From contig WRHG01000015.1 in NCBI GenBank assembly GCA_009783365.1, forward strand, positions 1-17,325: a stretch of 17,325 nucleotides of DNA. The letters run 5' to 3'. Within the stretch, counting starts at the first letter, position 1, and each line of letters starts with the position of its first letter. This stretch comes from Clostridia bacterium. GTDB lineage: Bacteria; Bacillota_A; Clostridia; Christensenellales; Aristaeellaceae. Below, in pieces: positions 1-9,169 of the stretch. The notes beneath the pieces are model-generated. The model made no database searches. It was not told the DNA's origin and was given only the letters and a program-made list of their open reading frames with translations. A program made the translations under genes and the position numbers.

Positions 1-662
1 GGTGGATGGTTGCGGCGTCCCTAAAGGACGATGCGCAAGAGCTGCCGTCGTTGGACATCCCATTCGGTCCGCTGGCTGCGAATCAATGCTTGGACACGAC
101 GCAGTGGATTGCGGCGGAGGGCGGCGATGGAAAGCCGCGCTATGACGCCGTGTCGAGGGAACCGCTTCGGCTGGTAATGGCGCGGAGCGCCCAAAGCGGC
201 CTGGCGGGCTCAGTGGAGGCGCTGTTGCGGGAGGGACTGGCGAGCATCGGCGCGGAGCTTCAGGTGGAGAATCTGCCTTTTGAGGAGCTGCTGGCGCAAT
301 ACTATCATCAACAGGAGCGAACGGCGGATATATATTTCTTGGCATCGGAGTTTCCCGCCCCGTTCAATCCCTTCGACACCTTCGCGGAGGGAGACTTCCT
401 CCGGGGATATCATGATTCCACATCCCTGCGAGACGCCATGCTTGTTGCGGACGCCCAAGCCGTGCTGCACGCCGGTTTTGAGAACCGTGCCGGATACATG
501 ACCGCATGGCTGGCGTTCCAGCGCCGGTTCATGGAAATATTGCCGATGATCCCGCTCTATTCCGGGGCGTACCATGATTTTTATACTGCGGATCTTACGG
601 ATTATAACGTGGCCGCCTACGGAAGCTGGGCGCGGGCCATCGTATCCGCCTATTTGAAATAA
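1..662 (+). CDS. ABC transporter substrate-binding protein, peptide/nickel family (SBP_bac_5), C-terminal part; 5' end outside window
   Basis: This is the C-terminal part of an extracellular solute-binding protein of the oligopeptide/dipeptide type (family 5), which delivers substrate to an ABC importer. The reading frame is open to the left edge: the codon before the first ATG at position 6 is TGG, so that ATG is probably internal and the signal peptide and first lobe lie outside. About 219 residues are visible. The family-like features are the final lobe with its helical segment followed by a 'MIPLYSG' stretch, close to the 'P-I-P-L-Y' pattern near the end of SBP_bac_5 proteins, and an aromatic-rich tail ending in a short helix. 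Upstream there is a 'PFNPFDTF' loop typical of ligand-cavity regions. Substrate cannot be assigned. It converges with the flavoprotein gene, and no clear intrinsic terminator is visible in the 56 bases between them. The family call is fairly safe, but it is based on pattern only. Confidence 0.75.
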   Translation, partial: WMVAASLKDDAQELPSLDIPFGPLAANQCLDTTQWIAAEGGDGKPRYDAVSREPLRLVMARSAQSGLAGSVEALLREGLASIGAELQVENLPFEELLAQYYHQQERTADIYFLASEFPAPFNPFDTFAEGDFLRGYHDSTSLRDAMLVADAQAVLHAGFENRAGYMTAWLAFQRRFMEILPMIPLYSGAYHDFYTADLTDYNVAAYGSWARAIVSAYLK

Positions 663-718
663 TTGAATAGCGGCGGGAGCCTGAAAGAATCAACAGTCGC
701 GCAATTGCTGACAACGAT

Positions 719-1417
719 TTAAAATGGCCGCTTTTTGAAATACCCTTTTTCTTTCCAGTATTCATAAGGATAATTTCCTTCGCCCACATATCTTTTGAGT
801 ATGAATTTGGACAGGTGATAATGAAAGACGGTCGAAAGGTAAGGAGCGCCCTTCGAGGCGTTAAAAAATTTTCTCGCTGCCAGGCGAAGTTTTTTTTCAA
901 AGCGGGCTTGCCTGGTTTTCGGCATTTGATCCCATTGATGGGCAAACATCCTGAAACCCAGCGAGAAAACGCGGTTAACGCCCCAATGTCTAAGAAATTT
1001 GACAACGGGTTTTAGGGCGGCGGTTGAGCCCGCGCCTGTTGTGAGCACGAGGGCTTTTTTTTGAAACATTTCCGCCTTGGGCGCCACGTTGAATTCCAAA
1101 AAAGCCAAATGGTCGAGCAGGTTTTTCATAGCGCCGGGCATACTACAGGCGCCGTAATGAGGCGTGGCGAACACCAGCGCGTCGGCGGTCAGCAGCTCGT
1201 TCACAATCGGCGTGACATAGCGCGCATGTGGGCATTTTTCTCGAAAACCGCCGAAGCACAGCATACACCCTGTGCAAAGCAAGGGAAGGGCATCGGGCAG
1301 GAAAAACTCGGAACAATGAATGTCTCCGCATTTTGCCAGCTCGTTCATAACAATTTTTGTCGCGAGATAGGTGTTCCCTTTTCGCGGGCTTCCGTGAAAA
1401 ACGGCAATGGTCATCAT
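719..1417 (-). CDS. Flavodoxin-fold NAD(P)H-dependent oxidoreductase with compact four-Cys (possible 4Fe-4S) motif
   Basis: The 232-residue protein starts with a beta strand and the phosphate-binding loop GSPRKGNT (residues 9-16), the FMN-binding signature of the NADPH-dependent FMN reductase/flavodoxin-like family. Residues about 80-100 carry 'ATPHYGACSMPGAMKNLLD', matching the second flavin loop and the following helix (usually 'P-x-Y-x-x-x-x-x-x-x-K-x-x-x-D'). Between them sits CTGCMLC followed by seven residues and another Cys, i.e. C-x2-C-x2-C-x7-C. In archaeal and clostridial iron-sulfur flavoproteins this compact spacing ligates a 4Fe-4S cluster, so electron transfer rather than simple quinone reduction is possible (inference). 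The C-terminal third is basic and aromatic-rich. The ATG at 1417 follows AGAAAGG at a suitable distance; the adjacent ATG at 1414 is an alternative. It is monocistronic and divergent from the amylase gene. Physiological partner unknown. Confidence 0.8.
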   Translation of the reverse strand: MMTIAVFHGSPRKGNTYLATKIVMNELAKCGDIHCSEFFLPDALPLLCTGCMLCFGGFREKCPHARYVTPIVNELLTADALVFATPHYGACSMPGAMKNLLDHLAFLEFNVAPKAEMFQKKALVLTTGAGSTAALKPVVKFLRHWGVNRVFSLGFRMFAHQWDQMPKTRQARFEKKLRLAARKFFNASKGAPYLSTVFHYHLSKFILKRYVGEGNYPYEYWKEKGYFKKRPF

Positions 1418-1492
1418 TTTAGCCTTTCTGTCTTATCAGGCGTTGCCAGGCTGTACGGAACTCCAGGCGTTTGATGGAACGGGATCGCTATC

Positions 1493-1498
1493 ATTATA
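1493..1498 (-). promoter_or_regulatory. Candidate -10 box of the flavoprotein gene
   Basis: The minus strand reads a perfect TATAAT here in an AT-rich patch, about 75 bases before the flavoprotein start codon. No good -35 lies 16-18 bases upstream. A perfect TTGACA is present on the same strand at 1506-1511 but is only 7 bases away, too close to form one promoter with this box. Hence low confidence. Confidence 0.35.
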
Positions 1499-1563
1499 TA
1501 TCATTTGTCAATGCCCCATGAAGGGAAACGCCGCCAAACAAGCGCTGATATACATCCCTCGCG

Positions 1564-1592
1564 TTGCGCTCCCACTGGGTTCATGGTATGAT
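1564..1592 (+). promoter_or_regulatory. Candidate promoter of the GH13 amylase gene (extended -10)
   Basis: An extended -10 element TGGTATGAT lies at 1584-1592 (TATGAT differs from TATAAT at one base). A partial -35, TTGCGC, at 1564-1569 is separated from it by 17 bases. Transcription would begin around 1599, leaving a leader of about 20 bases that contains the ribosome binding site at 1609-1614. If correct, recF just downstream could also be transcribed from here. Confidence 0.5.
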
Positions 1593-1620
1593 AAGGCAAA
1601 AGAATAGCGGAGGGAAAAGA

Positions 1621-3411
1621 ATGCTGTTTCACGATTCCCATGATTCCGCCTATCGGGAACCCCTGGGTGGGTTGAAGGCAGGGGAACCTCTGCGGCTGCG
1701 CTTTCTTTGCGATGAAAGCCGCGGGGTGACCCTGCGCACCTGGGACGGGGTTGAAAACCGGATTCCCATGCGGCAGGTGGGGGAGGGCCTGTTTGAAACG
1801 ACCCAATTCGTACCTGAACAGCCCATGCTGTTTTGGTATGATTTTATCATTCACAAGGCGGACGGGGATCTGCGCTACGGCAATGCGCCCGATCAGCTGG
1901 GCGGCGAGGGAACCGTGCAGCACGGGCAGGTTCACAGCTACCAGGCGACGGTGTACGATCCGTCCTTCAACACCCCTGCCTATTTGCATGAAGGGGTCAT
2001 CTACCAGGTTTTTCCGGATCGCTTTTACCGGGATAAAAACGGCATGAAGGGCCGTGTTCGCAGGATCAAAGCCGCTCATCCCGAGGCTTCTTTTCACGAA
2101 GGATGGAACGAGCCGCCCACCCTGGACTTGGACCCGGAAAACGGCGACAACAGAGCGCTGGACTTCTTTGGCGGTACCTTGAACGGTATCCGTCAAAAGC
2201 TGGATTATCTGCGGGACATGGGCGTGTCCGTGCTGTACTTGAACCCGATTTTCCGGGCCCGGACCAACCATCGCTATGATACGGGCAGCTATGAGGAAAT
2301 TGATCCCATACTGGGGGATGACGCGGCTTTTGATTCCCTTGTCGCCGCGGCTCGCGCCCGGGGTATCAAGGTGCTGCTGGATGGGGTTTTCAGCCATACG
2401 GGCGCGGACAGCCTATATTTTAACCGCTATGGACGTTACGACGGCATGGGTGCATATCAAAGCCGGGAGTCGTCTTACTATCCCTGGTTCACCTTCGCCG
2501 TTTTTCCGGATCAGTACAGCGCCTGGTGGGGCATTCATACCCTTCCCGCTGTAAATAAGGAAAACCCGGAGTATCAGGACTATCTGCTGAATGAAAAAAG
2601 AGGCGTCCTGCCCCGCTGGGTAAGGCGGGGCGCCTGCGGCTGGCGGCTGGATGTTGCGGATGAGTTGCCGGTACCGCTGCTGCAAAAGATGCGGGGCTCT
2701 GTGAAAGGCGCGGATCCGTCGGCAGCGCTCATTGGCGAGGTTTGGGAGGACGCCAGCAATAAGGTTTCTTACGGAACGCTGCGCAGTTACTGCCTGGGAG
2801 ACACCGTGGACAGCGTGATGAACTACCCTTTGCGCCGTGCCGTCATTGATTTTTTTACCGGGCTGATCGATGCGCCGCTGCTTCGGCGTGTCATCCTCCA
2901 TCAGCGGGAAGTCTACCCGGTTCCTTTCTACTATGCGCTGATGAACCTGCTGGGCAGCCACGACCGGGTTCGCGTTTTGAACGCCCTGGCGGGATACGAC
3001 CGGGAGGGGGCTATCCAATTGCCTCGCAAGGAGGCCGGGTTAATCCGGCTAACCGGGCAGCAGCTGAGCCAAGCCAAGAAGCGCCATCGGGAAGCCCTGA
3101 AGCTGATCTGTGCCCTGCCTGGCGCGCCGGCGCTGTATTACGGAGACGAAGTGGGGATACAGGGAATGGCCGATCCGTGGAACCGGGCCGCCATGACCTG
3201 GGAAGGAGGGGACGGCGCACATCGCAGAGCGGTCAGCGCTCTTTTGAAGGACCGACGGCAAAGACGAGTGCTGCAAACGGGCTTTTTAGATGTGGAGGCC
3301 CTGGGAGAAAACAGCCTGCGCATCCGCCGATATGCCATAGACGGTAAGGATGTGTTCGGGCATGATCTCACCGAAAAAGACGCGGTGATTAACATCGTCC
3401 GGAAGAGCTAG
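1621..3411 (+). CDS. Glycoside hydrolase family 13 alpha-amylase/neopullulanase-type enzyme (maltodextrin hydrolase)
   Basis: This 596-residue enzyme hydrolyses alpha-1,4 (possibly alpha-1,6) links of maltodextrins. With no signal peptide it is probably cytoplasmic and acts on imported oligosaccharides. Residues 1 to about 115 form a beta-sandwich-like N-domain of the type seen in neopullulanases and cyclomaltodextrinases; 'GVIYQVFPDRFYR' then opens the TIM barrel. The four GH13 regions are present: region I 'DGVFSHTG' (D254, H259), region II 'GWRLDVADE' (nucleophile D344), region III 'IGEVWEDAS' (acid/base E373) and region IV 'LLGSHDRVR' (D448). The barrel ends at 'LYYGDEVG', followed by a short C-terminal beta domain. 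Region I has Ser where many GH13 enzymes have Asn; I recall this as common in this clostridial subfamily. The start at 1621 is chosen because GGAGGG at 1609-1614 sits six bases ahead; an in-frame ATG at 1564 lacks such a site. recF follows after two bases. Confidence 0.92.
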   Translation: MLFHDSHDSAYREPLGGLKAGEPLRLRFLCDESRGVTLRTWDGVENRIPMRQVGEGLFETTQFVPEQPMLFWYDFIIHKADGDLRYGNAPDQLGGEGTVQHGQVHSYQATVYDPSFNTPAYLHEGVIYQVFPDRFYRDKNGMKGRVRRIKAAHPEASFHEGWNEPPTLDLDPENGDNRALDFFGGTLNGIRQKLDYLRDMGVSVLYLNPIFRARTNHRYDTGSYEEIDPILGDDAAFDSLVAAARARGIKVLLDGVFSHTGADSLYFNRYGRYDGMGAYQSRESSYYPWFTFAVFPDQYSAWWGIHTLPAVNKENPEYQDYLLNEKRGVLPRWVRRGACGWRLDVADELPVPLLQKMRGSVKGADPSAALIGEVWEDASNKVSYGTLRSYCLGDTVDSVMNYPLRRAVIDFFTGLIDAPLLRRVILHQREVYPVPFYYALMNLLGSHDRVRVLNALAGYDREGAIQLPRKEAGLIRLTGQQLSQAKKRHREALKLICALPGAPALYYGDEVGIQGMADPWNRAAMTWEGGDGAHRRAVSALLKDRRQRRVLQTGFLDVEALGENSLRIRRYAIDGKDVFGHDLTEKDAVINIVRKS

Positions 3412-3413
3412 CT

Positions 3414-6037
<2,624 letters not shown>

Positions 6038-6045
6038 ATATACCC

Positions 6046-6726
6046 ATGGCAAAAGAAGTATCTAAGACCCCGTATCGCGCCGTTTTATTCGACCTGGACG
6101 GCACCTTGCTGGACACCTTGGATGACCTGACAGCCAGTTGCAACACGGCATTGGCGGCGTATGAGCTTCCCCTGCGGGGGAGGGAGGAAGTGCGCCGGTT
6201 TGTGGGTCACGGCATCGCCAAGCTGATCCGCCGGGCTGCGCCGAGGTCGGCCGCGGAGGCGGATATTGCGGGAGTCATGGAGGTTTTCAAAGCCCATTAC
6301 GCCTTGCATAATGGGGACCGGACCCGGCCCTACGAGGGGGTGCCGGAGATGCTGGAGGCATTGAGGCGGCTGGGCTGTAAGATAGCGGTTGTATCCAATA
6401 AAAATGATGAGAACGTGAAAAAGCTGGCCGGAGCGTTTTTTGGAATCAAAGAGGCTGTTGGGGATCAGGCGGGGTTGCCCCCGAAACCGGCCCCGGACGG
6501 GGCATGGAGGGCTATGAAGGCCTTGGGCGCGGACGCAGGAAGCACCCTGTATGTGGGAGATTCGGAGGTAGATCTGCAGACTGCTCGGAATGCGGGCCTT
6601 GCCTGCTTGGCGGTCACCTGGGGATTTAGGAGCCGGGAGGAGTTGCGGGCGGCGGGCGCCGCGCATTTTGCGGACCATCCGGCGGAGATCGTGGATTTTG
6701 TCCGGCGGGGATGCGGGAATCAATAA
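6046..6726 (+). CDS. gph: HAD-superfamily hydrolase, phosphoglycolate phosphatase type
   Basis: The 226-residue protein is a class I haloacid-dehalogenase-like phosphatase of the Gph/PGP group, which dephosphorylates 2-phosphoglycolate or similar small phosphates in the cytoplasm. Motif I is DLDGTLLDT with nucleophile D16 and acid/base D18. Residues about 20-80 form the helical C1 cap typical of phosphoglycolate phosphatases ('RRFVGHGIAKLIRRA'). Motif II is 'VVSNKND' with S117, motif III the lysine in 'PPKPAPDG' (K147), and motif IV 'YVGDSEVDLQTARNAG' with D172 and D176. All catalytic residues are present. The ATG at 6046 is eight bases behind the gdhA stop and has no convincing Shine-Dalgarno sequence, suggesting expression by coupling to gdhA. 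Substrate specificity within the Gph/PpaX/beta-phosphoglucomutase-like group cannot be fixed from sequence alone, so the symbol is tentative. Confidence 0.85.
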   Translation: MAKEVSKTPYRAVLFDLDGTLLDTLDDLTASCNTALAAYELPLRGREEVRRFVGHGIAKLIRRAAPRSAAEADIAGVMEVFKAHYALHNGDRTRPYEGVPEMLEALRRLGCKIAVVSNKNDENVKKLAGAFFGIKEAVGDQAGLPPKPAPDGAWRAMKALGADAGSTLYVGDSEVDLQTARNAGLACLAVTWGFRSREELRAAGAAHFADHPAEIVDFVRRGCGNQ

Positions 6727-6763
6727 GAAGTTCGTTCTATGAGGAAAGAATATGGACACATAT

Positions 6764-6975
6764 CTATTTGTGTTGCCAGTTGATCATCACAACACCGGCC
6801 AGTACCATTGCGCCGCCCGCATACGCGGAGACATGGGGCGTTTCCCCGATGAGAAGGAAACCGCTTCTACCGTGAAATGCCGTATAGCGACGCGGGTCAT
6901 CACATAGCCAAGGGCCCATAAGACGGTGGCTGAAGCCGCAAAAAGGTGCATAGCGGCTTTTCTGTTGGTATTCAT
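6764..6975 (-). pseudogene. EamA/DMT-family transporter remnant with internal deletion and frame change
   Basis: Two pieces of one drug/metabolite transporter remain. From the ATG at 6975 one frame reads about 40 residues resembling a first EamA transmembrane segment ('ATVLWALGYVMTRVAIRHFT'). From roughly 6855 down to the TAG at 6764 a different frame reads the last transmembrane helix and end of such a protein ('GFLLIGETPHV' then 'GGAMVLAGVVMIN'). An intact member has about 280-300 residues and ten helices, so roughly 200 residues (about 600 bases) and the frame are lost, with the junction around 6855-6862. The start codon overlaps the UPF0340 stop as ATGA, so the intact ancestor was the last gene of this operon. 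It cannot encode a functional ten-helix transporter. An assembly error is the main alternative explanation. Confidence 0.75.
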
Positions 6976-7514
6976 TCGCTGTATCGCGCCCTTGCCCCGC
7001 CAATGAGGGGCGGGCGGGAATAGGCCATCACAACGGGCGCGGCGCCCACGCGGGCGTGTTCCATGCGTAGGGGGACCGCCACCGGGCGGATATGCATCCC
7101 TACGAGGGTGTTGCCTACATCAATAGCCGCGTCCGCTTGAATGGAAGCTGCCATAGCCGGATAGGGAAACAGGTCGTATGCTGCCGCTGCGATGCTGCCC
7201 CCGGCATTGGGCACAGGGCGGACGTTCACCTGCGTAAGCCTTAAATCCTCAAGGGTTTGCCGCGCCACCACAAGGGCGCGGTTTAAATGCTCGCAGCATT
7301 GGAACGCAGGCCGAAGCCCCAGCGCCGCGCAGGTATCCATCATGGCTGCGGCCAAGGACCGCCCCAACTCCGGTACGCCGGCCTTTCCGATCATACCTCC
7401 CGCCGCTTCGCTGGTGCTGCCGCCCAGCACCACCACCCCGCCGCTCCATAAGCGTCCCTCTTTCGCCAAATAGCGAATGCAGGCGCTTAACTCCTGAGCC
7501 ATTGTTTCGTACAT
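6972..7514 (-). CDS. UPF0340 / TIGR01440 family protein (YwlG-like)
   Basis: This 180-residue protein matches the uncharacterised UPF0340 (DUF436) family, known from Bacillus YwlG. Recognisable conserved blocks are 'VVLGGSTSEAAGG' (residues 28-40), 'FQCCEHLNRALV' (71-82), 'NAGGSIAAAAYD', 'AAIDVGNTLVGMHIRPVAVP' and the C-terminal 'RPPLIGGARARY'. Full length is conserved. The biochemical function of the family is not established; the Cys-Cys-Glu-His-x-Asn block is the obvious candidate for an active or metal site (inference). The ATG at 7514 has GGGAGGA seven bases ahead. The gene begins inside the 3' end of the upstream methyltransferase gene (28-base overlap) and ends with an ATGA overlap to the transporter remnant, so it is part of a coupled operon. 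Confidence 0.88.
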   Translation of the reverse strand: MYETMAQELSACIRYLAKEGRLWSGGVVVLGGSTSEAAGGMIGKAGVPELGRSLAAAMMDTCAALGLRPAFQCCEHLNRALVVARQTLEDLRLTQVNVRPVPNAGGSIAAAAYDLFPYPAMAASIQADAAIDVGNTLVGMHIRPVAVPLRMEHARVGAAPVVMAYSRPPLIGGARARYSE

Positions 7515-8248
7515 GATGATTCCTCCCTGCCGGTCTGCGTAAAGGCATAGGCGCCGATGGCCACCGCCACCGCCAAATTCAACGAGTCGATATCGTTGCT
7601 GTGGGGGATGCGCACCGCCTGTCCAAGGGTAGAAAACACAGGCGGCAGGCCGTTCCCCTCATTGCCGAAAATGAGCGAATAGGGTTGCCGGGCCAACGGC
7701 GCAGCCTCTTCCGGCGTTGCCGCGCCGTCCAGCATGAAAGGATAGAGGTTGTGACCCGGAAACGACTCCCGGTAACTTTCAAAGCTCTCATAGGCTTTCA
7801 CCCGCATGGAAAAAATAGCGCCCATGGAAGAACGTACCCCATGGGGCGCAAAGATATCCGCGGCAGGTCGGATGACGGCCAGGTCCGGAATGCGGAAGCC
7901 CAACAGAGTGCGCTGAATAGTGCCCAGGTTGCCTTCATCCATGGGATTCACAAGCACCACATGAGACAACCCGGCTTCCAGTTCAGCCTGCCATTTTTCA
8001 AAGGCCAGAGCGGCGAAGCAGTTCTCCTTGCCGCTGATGCGCCGCAATGTTTTATCCGCAAACTCTTCCCGTACTTGATGTTTGGCACATAACTCCCGAA
8101 GTGTCCGGAGTCCCTCCCCTTGGGCATGTTGGCTGAGCAATAGCCGTCTGGCCCGCTGGGGGGCCGCTTGCATGAGCGCCAGGGATGGAAAAATCCCCAG
8201 CGCATAGCTGTAAGGCAATTCCGCCCGATAGGGGTTAAGGGTCGGCAT
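7487..8248 (-). CDS. SpoU/TrmH-superfamily RNA 2'-O-methyltransferase-like protein (first copy)
   Basis: A 253-residue protein of the SPOUT class, whose members transfer methyl from S-adenosylmethionine, usually to a ribose 2'-OH in rRNA or tRNA. The C-terminal knotted domain shows all three SpoU motifs: motif 1 'LVNPMDEGNLGTIQRTLLGF' with the conserved Asn and Arg, motif 2 'LIFGNEGNGLPP', and motif 3 'VRIPHSNDIDSLNLAVAVAIGAYAF'. The N-terminal ~100 residues are helical and do not resemble a typical L30e-like substrate-binding domain, so the RNA target is unknown. An in-frame ATG at 8323 is possible, but 8248 is preferred: it has GAGGA eight bases ahead and begins with a hydrophobic family-like N-terminus. 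It overlaps the end of the DUF975 gene by 14 bases and the start of the UPF0340 gene by 28 bases. Confidence 0.85.
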   Translation of the reverse strand: MPTLNPYRAELPYSYALGIFPSLALMQAAPQRARRLLLSQHAQGEGLRTLRELCAKHQVREEFADKTLRRISGKENCFAALAFEKWQAELEAGLSHVVLVNPMDEGNLGTIQRTLLGFRIPDLAVIRPAADIFAPHGVRSSMGAIFSMRVKAYESFESYRESFPGHNLYPFMLDGAATPEEAAPLARQPYSLIFGNEGNGLPPVFSTLGQAVRIPHSNDIDSLNLAVAVAIGAYAFTQTGREESSCTKQWLRS

Positions 8249-9122
8249 GAGAAGAGTCCTCTTCCTGAGAGTCTTCCGGAGCATCCGTATTTTGCGGGGG
8301 AAACCGCAAGTCCTCGGAATCATTGGCCTGGCCTGCCCAGGCGGAGAAGGAGGTGTTTCGCGGCCCGGCCTCCGCCGGGTTGACGCGGGTGATGGCTGCC
8401 AGCCCTTCGGGAGTACTCACCGCCAGGAAGAAAGCCGAAAAGGCTCCGTTCATGTATGTCGTAACGAACAAATCCATGAATTGCGCGGCCACCAGCGCCA
8501 CAATGATGCCGAATGCGCCAAGCAGTGTCTGCAGGAACAAGGTAAGCAGCATCCACCCCAGGAAGCTGATATAGAGGGAAAAATAGCTCATCTTTAAGTT
8601 TCGCATGGTGTTTTTGCTCTTTTGAAGCGCTTCCCATGGGCTGATGGAAGGATCCTCAGCCAGGTAATAGGGAGCCATGCTGTAGCGGATAGCGGCGATG
8701 ATGCCCGGATACACAAACAGAAGCGACCAAAGGAAGATCTTCACCCCCACCAGGAGTATGAGCCATAGGGCCTTTCCCCAAATGTGAATCCGGGAGAACA
8801 GGCCTGTGAAACCCAGTTCCTGACCACGCATACGGCAGATAAAATAATGGTTGCAGCCCAGCTGAAGAGCCGGCGTTACGAGGAGAGACAGCAACACCAA
8901 TCCAAGCAGCAGATACAGGTTACTCCGGGGTATGCTTTCAACGGCAGCCCATAGTTGCTCCCAGTTGGTCATCGCGGTAAAGTCGGGGACTTGGGTGGAG
9001 GAAAGAATGCTGATCGCCGTGGAAACAATTCCCTGAAAAAAGCTGACCAGCAACGCGGTCTGCCAGTTTCCCCTCAGGGATTGGACCGCCTTGACCTTGA
9101 AGATAAAAGGCGCCAACACCAT
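8235..9122 (-). CDS. DUF975 family integral membrane protein
   Basis: A 295-residue membrane protein matching the DUF975 family common in Firmicutes. About five or six hydrophobic segments are visible: near residues 24-42, 70-90, 115-145 and 195-255 (the last containing two or more helices). The family core is easy to see: 'FVYPGIIAAIRYSMAPYYLAEDP' followed by 'EALQKSKNTMR' and 'FSLYISFLGWMLL'. The last ~50 residues are soluble, acidic and low in complexity ('EDSQEEDSSHADP'), probably a cytoplasmic tail. No biochemical function is established for the family. The ATG at 9122 has GGAGGA seven bases ahead. It lies 47 bases behind ftsY and overlaps the following methyltransferase gene, so it is probably co-transcribed with the plsX-ftsY group. 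A link to SRP-dependent membrane insertion is only suggested by position. Confidence 0.82.
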   Translation of the reverse strand: MVLAPFIFKVKAVQSLRGNWQTALLVSFFQGIVSTAISILSSTQVPDFTAMTNWEQLWAAVESIPRSNLYLLLGLVLLSLLVTPALQLGCNHYFICRMRGQELGFTGLFSRIHIWGKALWLILLVGVKIFLWSLLFVYPGIIAAIRYSMAPYYLAEDPSISPWEALQKSKNTMRNLKMSYFSLYISFLGWMLLTLFLQTLLGAFGIIVALVAAQFMDLFVTTYMNGAFSAFFLAVSTPEGLAAITRVNPAEAGPRNTSFSAWAGQANDSEDLRFPPQNTDAPEDSQEEDSSHADP

Positions 9123-9169
9123 AGGATACTCCTCCGTTCTGCTTTTCTGTACCGCCGTGCAAAGCCGCG

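Noticed and set aside
663..718. Bidirectional terminator between the two convergent genes
   Set aside because: Only a short palindrome (GCAATTGC) is present, without a stable stem or U-tract.
1506..1511. Perfect TTGACA on the minus strand as -35 of the flavoprotein gene
   Set aside because: Only 7 bases from the TATAAT box, and nothing like a -10 at 16-18 bases downstream.
1501..2397. Minus-strand open frame (298 codons) opposite the amylase N-terminal half
   Set aside because: Shadow of the GH13 gene, whose catalytic motifs are unmistakable on the plus strand.
6085..6759. Minus-strand open frame opposite the HAD phosphatase
   Set aside because: Shadow of a gene with all four HAD motifs; no family resemblance of its own.
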